A DNA stretch of 64,000 nucleotides from contig CAYXKD010000002.1 in the NCBI GenBank assembly GCA_964464625.1, forward strand, positions 34,592-98,591. The letters are read 5' to 3'. The notes beneath the pieces were generated by a model. That model did no database searches. It was not told the DNA's origin and saw only the letters and a program-made list of their open reading frames with translations. The DNA is from JAAZIN01 sp964464625. GTDB taxonomy: Bacteria; Bacillota; Dethiobacteria; DTU022. Below are positions 59,101 through 64,000 of the stretch, in pieces (positions within the stretch are counted from its first letter, which is position 1; every line of letters begins with the position of its first letter). The translations under genes and the position numbers were made by a program.

Positions 59101-60213
59101 TTAGCTGGATGCCGCAATCGCTTCTTTTAAGCTTTCTACTACATATTTTGTCTGTTCTTCCTTCAGGTTTGTATGAAACGGCAGGGCCAGCACCTCCCGG
59201 CCCGCCTGCTCCGTTATTGGGAAAATGCCCTCCTTGAAACCGAACAGCTCCCGGTAATAAGGCTGCAAATGTATGGGAGTAAAGTAAGGTTTACACTGCA
59301 CGCCGCGCCGCTTCATAAAAGCCAGTACCCTGTCCCTGTGAATTTCTCCATCAATACGAATGACATAGACAAACCAGCTCATCTCTGCATCGGCTGAAAT
59401 GTAAGGTGTTGTTACACCCTCCACATCTTGCAGCAGACAGTTATACTCTGCAGCCACGGCAGTACGCTTAGCCAGTATTTCCGGCAGACGCTGCATCTGA
59501 GCCAGCCCTAAGGCGCAGGAAAGCTCATTCAAGCGGTAGTTAAAACCGAGCCTTTCGTGATCCAGCCAGCCTCCACCTTCACGGCGGCCCTGATTGCGCA
59601 TGCTGCGACATAGGGTGGCAATCTCCTCATCGTCCACCACCACCATTCCGCCCTCACCCGTGGTGATCTGCTTGTTGGGGTAAAAGGCAAAGACAGATCC
59701 ATCGCCAAAGCTGCCTGCAGCGCGACCTCGATAGTTTGCTCCAAGCGCTTCACAGGCATCCTCGATCACCCTGAGGTCGCGCCTTTTTGCAATCTCCATG
59801 ATCGGATCCATATCCGCCGGCTGACCAAAGGCATGGACCGGCAGTATAGCTTTCGTGCGCGAAGTAATTGCCCCTTCAATAAGCGAGGGATCTATGTTTA
59901 GAGTCTGCGGATCAATGTCCACAAAGACAGGTTTGGCCCTTTCAAAAAGCATACAGTTGGCTGAAGCAATGAAGCTGAAAGGGGTGGTGATCACCTCGTC
60001 CCCATCTCTTATACCCAGCGCCCGGACAAGGAGATGCAGTCCGCTGGTCCCGCTGTTAACGGCAATACCGAAACGCCGCCCGGACAGGATCGCCATCTCT
60101 TGTTCAAATTTCTCCATCTTCGGCCCGAGGGCAAGATGTCTTGATTTTAATACTTCATTAACTGCTTCTATTTCTTTTTCTGTAATATCCGGTGCGGATA
60201 AAGAAATGAACAC
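59101..60213 (-). CDS. DegT/DnrJ/EryC1 aminotransferase
   Basis: A 370-residue PLP enzyme that transfers an amino group to a keto sugar nucleotide. The pattern is full length: AVNSGTSGLHLLVRALGI at the N-terminal part, VIEDACEALGANYRG, and the PLP lysine in FAFYPNKQITTGEGGM. The C-terminal block has LPFHTNLKEEQTKYVV. It may act on the product of the PglF-type dehydratase to make a 4-amino-4,6-dideoxy sugar. The GTG start has GGGAGG upstream. It follows the second Wzz-like gene. Confidence 0.92.
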   Translation of the reverse strand: MFISLSAPDITEKEIEAVNEVLKSRHLALGPKMEKFEQEMAILSGRRFGIAVNSGTSGLHLLVRALGIRDGDEVITTPFSFIASANCMLFERAKPVFVDIDPQTLNIDPSLIEGAITSRTKAILPVHAFGQPADMDPIMEIAKRRDLRVIEDACEALGANYRGRAAGSFGDGSVFAFYPNKQITTGEGGMVVVDDEEIATLCRSMRNQGRREGGGWLDHERLGFNYRLNELSCALGLAQMQRLPEILAKRTAVAAEYNCLLQDVEGVTTPYISADAEMSWFVYVIRIDGEIHRDRVLAFMKRRGVQCKPYFTPIHLQPYYRELFGFKEGIFPITEQAGREVLALPFHTNLKEEQTKYVVESLKEAIAASS

Positions 60214-60269
60214 TATCTTTCCTCCCAGATTATATTCAATAATAAAACAAACGGATTTTAAAATATGCT

Positions 60270-61034
60270 CTACTCTTGACAGCGTTCCAATTTATCTTGG
60301 GTGATCAAGCGATGACGTGCAAAAAGAGCAAAAACCGATAACACCAGGCCAATTAGGAATGCAACAGCAATGTATATTATTTTATTTACAGGAATAATTT
60401 GAGCAGTTCTGCCGCTCCCATCCAGCCAAATATAATCGCTCAAGTTTAACTGCTCACTCAGCTCTAGTAAATTGAAATCTATAAGTTGGATCTGCAGCAG
60501 GCAGTCAGCTTTTTTCTCAATATAATTCTTATAGATAGGATCTTCTTCTAACAATTCTGTGATTTGCTCATCTCTGGACAGCAAATATTCAGCTGTAACT
60601 TCATCAAGATAGTGTAAAAGTTTTTGTTTTCTTTCTTTTTCCAGTATCATTTGTTCAAAACGATAATCAGACACAGCTTCAATAATGGCTTTACCCGTTC
60701 TTTCTACCATATTGACACAGACTTCGGGATCATTATATTTACCTGTGATCTGTAATACTGAATCGTTACCGGAAAAGTGATTCACCTTTATAAAAGGTGT
60801 TAAAAGATCCCTATCTTCAGTTATCTCTTTTTGTTCGATAAGTTCGACTACTTCCTTACCCTTGATCTGGTACGGAAGCAGGTTAAGAAGCACACTATAT
60901 TCATAATCAGGAATAATTATGAACATGGTATATAAAAAGGCAGTCAGCGTAAAAATAGCAGTTACCGCTAAGACAAAGTATTTTCCGCGCCAAAGAACCT
61001 GAAGTATTTCCCTGTGATCTATTTCATTTTCCAT
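60270..61034 (-). CDS. Wzz-like chain-length protein B
   Basis: A 254-residue protein with a membrane segment near each end (YFVLAVTAIFTLTAFLYTMF and IIYIAVAFLIGLVLSVFALF) and a helical outer region. This is the polysaccharide co-polymerase layout, without a kinase domain. It begins MENEIDHREILQVLWRGKYF, typical of the family. The ATG at 61034 has GGGGGA upstream; a TTG six codons earlier lacks a site. It follows the truncated glycosyltransferase gene and precedes the aminotransferase gene. Confidence 0.82.
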   Translation of the reverse strand: MENEIDHREILQVLWRGKYFVLAVTAIFTLTAFLYTMFIIIPDYEYSVLLNLLPYQIKGKEVVELIEQKEITEDRDLLTPFIKVNHFSGNDSVLQITGKYNDPEVCVNMVERTGKAIIEAVSDYRFEQMILEKERKQKLLHYLDEVTAEYLLSRDEQITELLEEDPIYKNYIEKKADCLLQIQLIDFNLLELSEQLNLSDYIWLDGSGRTAQIIPVNKIIYIAVAFLIGLVLSVFALFARHRLITQDKLERCQE

Positions 61035-61104
61035 TTTTATCCCCCACAGCAAAGTCTATTAATGTGTCCACAACCTAAATTATTCCACAGGTCACTTTTA
61101 ACAC

Positions 61105-61764
61105 TCAAACCCCCGTGGCCGACAGAATTTTACTGAACTTTTGAAATAAATCCCGGTAATCAAGTTCATCCGGAAGCACATTGATCAATTTATCAGGAGA
61201 GGTAATCTGTGTTGTCGCGAAAGCAATCGCAGGACTGGGTACGATAATCGAATCTGACCGGCAGTATGCCTTTAAAGCCCTGCGGCGCATTTGGAAAGAG
61301 AAAAAACTATTTAGTATACTATCTCTGGATTCACCATAAAAGTCCTCAACTCCCCGAATTTCCAAAATTAAAGGCACCTGGTAAAAGGAACTCAGCGAAT
61401 AGGCACTTCCAGCCAAGGCGAGCGGAGGTGATGAAGCCAGTACCAGATCGGGTGTAGGAAGATTGCGAGCCTGCCGCACGGCCTTGCGGGCAAAAACAGA
61501 TGATACCCGGCGCCGTCTGTTATCGAGGTTTAAGACGACTATGGCTGTGCCGCCTTGCTGCAACAGCCCGATCTTTTTCTTGCCCAATAATAGTCCCAAC
61601 TCGGAATTACCGGTAATAACAGTAACCTTGTGACCCTGTTCCGCAAGGCGGCGGCTAATCTCAAAAAAACGCCTTCCCGGAGAAGAACCGTTAATTGCAA
61701 AGAACTGATGCAACATTAGTATATGCAGTTGCCCTCTCCCCCAGTTTAAGCCCTTTGGAACCAC
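61105..61764 (-). pseudogene. Truncated GT4 glycosyltransferase (N-terminal half)
   Basis: A 219-residue frame matching only the acceptor half of a GT-B glycosyltransferase: HILMLHQFFAINGSSPGRRF, FEISRRLAEQGHKVTVITG, and PDLVLASSPPLALAGSAYSL. Family members have about 380-410 residues; the donor-binding half is absent, and only 70 bases separate the stop from the next gene. The frame stops after QKFSKILSATGV. The GTG start at 61764 has a weak site, and the ATG at 61716 is possible. It is probably a decayed gene, unless the short form has a role. It lies between murC and Wzz-like protein B. Confidence 0.75.
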
Positions 61765-61812
61765 AACTACCTTTATTCCACAAAGGAAGTCATTAACCTG
61801 CCTGCTACATAA

Positions 61813-63195
61813 TTACAGCTCAAGTTCACGATTGCATAAAGCATAGGCTAAATTAGTAATATCGCCAGCCCCCATAATAACAATCATATCACCTGGCTCT
61901 GCCCAGTCGAGGGCAAGACGCCCCAGTTCATCCATATCATCACCCGAATATATTTCATTGCCTCTTAACTCACCAATTCTGATAGCCAGGGTATTGGAGC
62001 TAATCCCCTCAATGGGCTTTTCACCGGCAGAATAAATCCGGTGTAATAAAACCAGATCTGCCCCTTCAAAAGAACGAGCAAACTCTTCAAAAAAATAAGC
62101 GGTTCTAGAGTAGCGGTGTGGCTGAAAGATACAGCAGACCCTTTTTGCAATTGAACGGGCTGCCTGCAGGGTCACCTTTACTTCCGTGGGATGATGAGCA
62201 TAGTCATCAACAATGGTAACACCATTGACTACACCAATTGTTTCAAAACGCCGCTTCGCCCCATTAAATTCTTCCAGAGCGCCTGCACACTCTGCCGGGT
62301 TAATACCCAATTCAACCGCCGCAGCCAGTGCAGCTACCGCATTGCTCACATTGTGGCGCCCGGGCACCTGCAGTGTAACATCGCCGGTCATTAGCCCGTC
62401 GCTCCGGGAGAAAACGAATTTTGACCCCTGCCCTGTTAACATGATCTCACGTCCGGTATAATCGGCCCCATCAGCATCCAGGCCGTAGGTGATCGCCCTG
62501 CGATCAACCTTCGATGCCAATTCCCGGAGAAAAGGGTCATCGTAACAGAGCACCGCGCAGCCGCTATCAGGAAGATTTTGCAAGAATACTTCGTAAGCCT
62601 TCTGCATCAGGCCAAAGTCATTCTGATAGTGTTCCAGGTGATCGGCTTCCACATTGGTGATCACTGCGATATGCGGACGGTAGCGTAGAAATGAATGATC
62701 GCTTTCGCAAGCCTCGGCAACAAGGTATTTGCTGGTCCCGAAGCGCGCGTTGCTCTGAAAAGATGAGACGATCCCCCCTATGAGAGCGGTGGGATCAAAA
62801 CCTGCTGCCTCAAGCAGCAATGCTATCATTGTAGAGGTGGTTGTTTTTCCATGGGTTCCAGCTACAGCGATGCCGTAATGACTGTCAAACAAGGCTGCAA
62901 GCAGCTTGGAGCGGTGCCAGACGGTAATGCCCCTCCGGTTGGCTTCCTGCAACTCACTATTTTCTGGTGAAATTGCAGTTGAGTGTATCACCAGCTCGCT
63001 GGCGCCGATGTTTTCGGGATGATGAAAAAGGTTAATGGCAGCCCCCTGAGCGGCAAGTGATCGAACAAGCGCTGAGTCATTGATGTCTGAGCCCGTAACC
63101 TGGTAGCCCATTTTTACCAACACCTGTGCCAGGGCGCTCATGCCGTAGCCGCCTATACCTATAAAATGGACCTTCTTAACCTTTGGTAGGAGCAC
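61813..63195 (-). CDS. murC: UDP-N-acetylmuramate--L-alanine ligase
   Basis: A 460-residue cytoplasmic ligase that adds L-alanine to UDP-MurNAc, the first amino-acid step of peptidoglycan synthesis. Motifs: VHFIGIGGYGMSALAQVL, the ATP loop VAGTHGKTTTSTMIALLL, ATP/substrate block EACESDHSFLRYRPHIAVIT, and DDYAHHPTEVKVTL. The length is standard. The GTG start has AAGGAGG seven bases upstream. It is outside the usual mur/dcw cluster, amid surface-glycan genes, and its frame continues after TAA into the truncated glycosyltransferase region, probably by chance. It may be the only murC or an extra copy. Confidence 0.95.
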   Translation of the reverse strand: MLLPKVKKVHFIGIGGYGMSALAQVLVKMGYQVTGSDINDSALVRSLAAQGAAINLFHHPENIGASELVIHSTAISPENSELQEANRRGITVWHRSKLLAALFDSHYGIAVAGTHGKTTTSTMIALLLEAAGFDPTALIGGIVSSFQSNARFGTSKYLVAEACESDHSFLRYRPHIAVITNVEADHLEHYQNDFGLMQKAYEVFLQNLPDSGCAVLCYDDPFLRELASKVDRRAITYGLDADGADYTGREIMLTGQGSKFVFSRSDGLMTGDVTLQVPGRHNVSNAVAALAAAVELGINPAECAGALEEFNGAKRRFETIGVVNGVTIVDDYAHHPTEVKVTLQAARSIAKRVCCIFQPHRYSRTAYFFEEFARSFEGADLVLLHRIYSAGEKPIEGISSNTLAIRIGELRGNEIYSGDDMDELGRLALDWAEPGDMIVIMGAGDITNLAYALCNRELEL

Positions 63196-63295
63196 TGCTG
63201 TTCCTCCTTAGATTTCTTCCTTTCCCATTGAAGCTGTGTCCATTAGAACGCTATTACAGCGGTAATTATATCAAAAACAGATGGGACCAACAAAT

Positions 63296-64000
63296 TTAGA
63301 AAACAACAGGTGCGGTATATTTTTTAGGCAAATCGATCCAATCCCCCAGCATTTTAAGTGCTTCCTCCCTGTAATATGTTGCTAATCCCCCAACAGGGGT
63401 AAATGTCATTTCACCCAATATAGGCCTTTCTTCAGTATCATAGAAATCGACCCTTACAAAGGGGAACCCCTTCGCCAACCTTTTTGAGTATGCGATCATC
63501 TGATCAAGGTTATCAGGTCTGCATAGCTCTTCCATCCCGATTAAATATTCTTTTGCTAAATTCATCACTTTCCATTCCAAATCATAAAAATACCTTTTTG
63601 GGTGACCGCTTCCTCTTTCCGTGATTACTTGAATAATCCTGGGCATACCATTAAAGCAAAATATTTTATAATCGTTTGGCAACGCTTTCCCATCTGACTC
63701 GATATATCTTTCACAAATAACACGCGGTTTTATCTTTGAATAGTGGATTTCAGCATAGCACAAGCCGTAATCCGTCTTTAACCATCTACTCAATTTTCTA
63801 CAGGCCTTGTTCTTATCGAGCGAACTTTTATCCCGACAAATGATATTTGTACCACAGCTGTTCGTAGTTTTCAAAACAAATTTTTCCGGTAATAAACCCC
63901 AATCAATTTGCCGCACATCATCATACACACCATACAATTCATTCAGTATTTCCTTACATCCGCGATCCCTTACATATTCCCTGACTTCATACTTATCAGC
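63296..64000 (-). CDS. TupA-like ATP-grasp protein, 5' end outside window
   Basis: The C-terminal 235 or so codons of a second TupA-like ATP-grasp protein. Blocks that match the copy at 1915-2889: FVLKTTNSCGTNIICRDKSS, VICERYIE, NDYKIFCFNGMPRIIQVI and FVRVDFYDTEERPILGEMTF. The frame stays open to base 64000 (ADKYEVREYVRDRG matches the N-terminal region of the paralog), so a TTG at 63937 is not the start. About the first 90 residues are missing. The product may ligate a group to a glycan precursor. It is upstream of murC on the same strand, with a gap of 100 bases. Confidence 0.85.
   Translation of the reverse strand, partial: ADKYEVREYVRDRGCKEILNELYGVYDDVRQIDWGLLPEKFVLKTTNSCGTNIICRDKSSLDKNKACRKLSRWLKTDYGLCYAEIHYSKIKPRVICERYIESDGKALPNDYKIFCFNGMPRIIQVITERGSGHPKRYFYDLEWKVMNLAKEYLIGMEELCRPDNLDQMIAYSKRLAKGFPFVRVDFYDTEERPILGEMTFTPVGGLATYYREEALKMLGDWIDLPKKYTAPVVF

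Noticed and set aside
63296..63937. A TTG at 63937 as start of the right-edge ATP-grasp gene
   Set aside because: The frame stays open to 64000 and the upstream residues match the N-terminal part of the paralog, so the true start is beyond the window.
1..64000. CRISPR arrays, tRNA or rRNA genes, prophage and transposase genes
   Set aside because: No regularly spaced direct repeats with unique spacers, no cloverleaf or rRNA motif and no such protein was seen on reading both strands.

Overview
The window looks like a chromosomal segment of a Gram-positive anaerobe of the Firmicutes (Clostridia in the broad sense). The basis is strong AGGAGG-type ribosome binding sites, frequent TTG and GTG starts, a CIRCE-controlled groESL operon, three LytR-CpsA-Psr (LCP) cell-wall ligases, a class D sortase, a LytD-like glucosaminidase, and no outer-membrane export proteins (no Wza- or Lpt-type genes). 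No tRNA, rRNA, CRISPR array, transposase or phage gene was seen.

Region 1 (1-12.3 kb) is mixed. It holds an AzgA-type purine permease, cut by the window edge, behind a ykkC-family riboswitch and terminator. Then come a DUF2148 ferredoxin-like protein, a TupA-like ATP-grasp protein, a DUF5050 lipoprotein, an acyl-CoA dehydrogenase, groES-groEL, a 56-60 aa cysteine-rich protein, a YfcE-like phosphodiesterase, a membrane-anchored DUF4091 protein and a DUF368 membrane protein.

Region 2 (12.3-21.0 kb) is surface and regulatory. It holds an SH3/glucosaminidase autolysin, two tandem paralogous membrane-anchored beta-helix-like proteins, a zinc-ribbon membrane protein, a remnant of an RND/MMPL transporter, the UDP-GlcNAc 2-epimerase WecB, a possible ComK-like protein and an Hsp20 chaperone.

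Region 3 (21.0-56.9 kb) is one long minus-strand glycan locus, read from high to low coordinates. Precursor genes make UDP-GlcA (ugd), UDP-xylose (UXS), UDP-ManNAcA (wecC here, wecB at 18.5 kb), a CDP-4-keto-6-deoxyhexose that is probably C-methylated (rfbF, rfbG, methyltransferase, epimerase) and a UDP-4-keto-6-deoxy-HexNAc (PglF/CapD type). Assembly genes encode a phosphoglycosyl transferase, several glycosyltransferases, a Wzx-like flippase, a Wzy-like polymerase and a Wzz-like chain-length protein. Modification genes encode an O-acetyltransferase, an FAD oxidoreductase, an AsnB-like protein that has lost its glutaminase nucleophile, and a heparinase II/III-family protein. A Gtr-like decoration module (GtrB-type GT2, GtrA flippase, two GT39 membrane glycosyltransferases, one fused to an extracellular beta-helix) and three LCP ligases complete the locus. 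The best reading is a Wzx/Wzy-made, uronic-acid-containing, decorated polymer that LCP enzymes attach to the cell wall.

Region 4 (57.3-64 kb) continues the surface theme: a secreted NodB-like deacetylase with LysM, a class D sortase, a DegT aminotransferase, a second Wzz-like protein, half of a GT-B glycosyltransferase, murC, and a second TupA-like ATP-grasp gene that runs off the right edge.

Two small dispersed repeat families run through the window. One is a roughly 40-bp near-perfect palindrome (three copies). The other carries a conserved GGGGTCA..TCTTGAAAAGCT core (three copies). Members of both families supply the stop codons of neighbouring genes.
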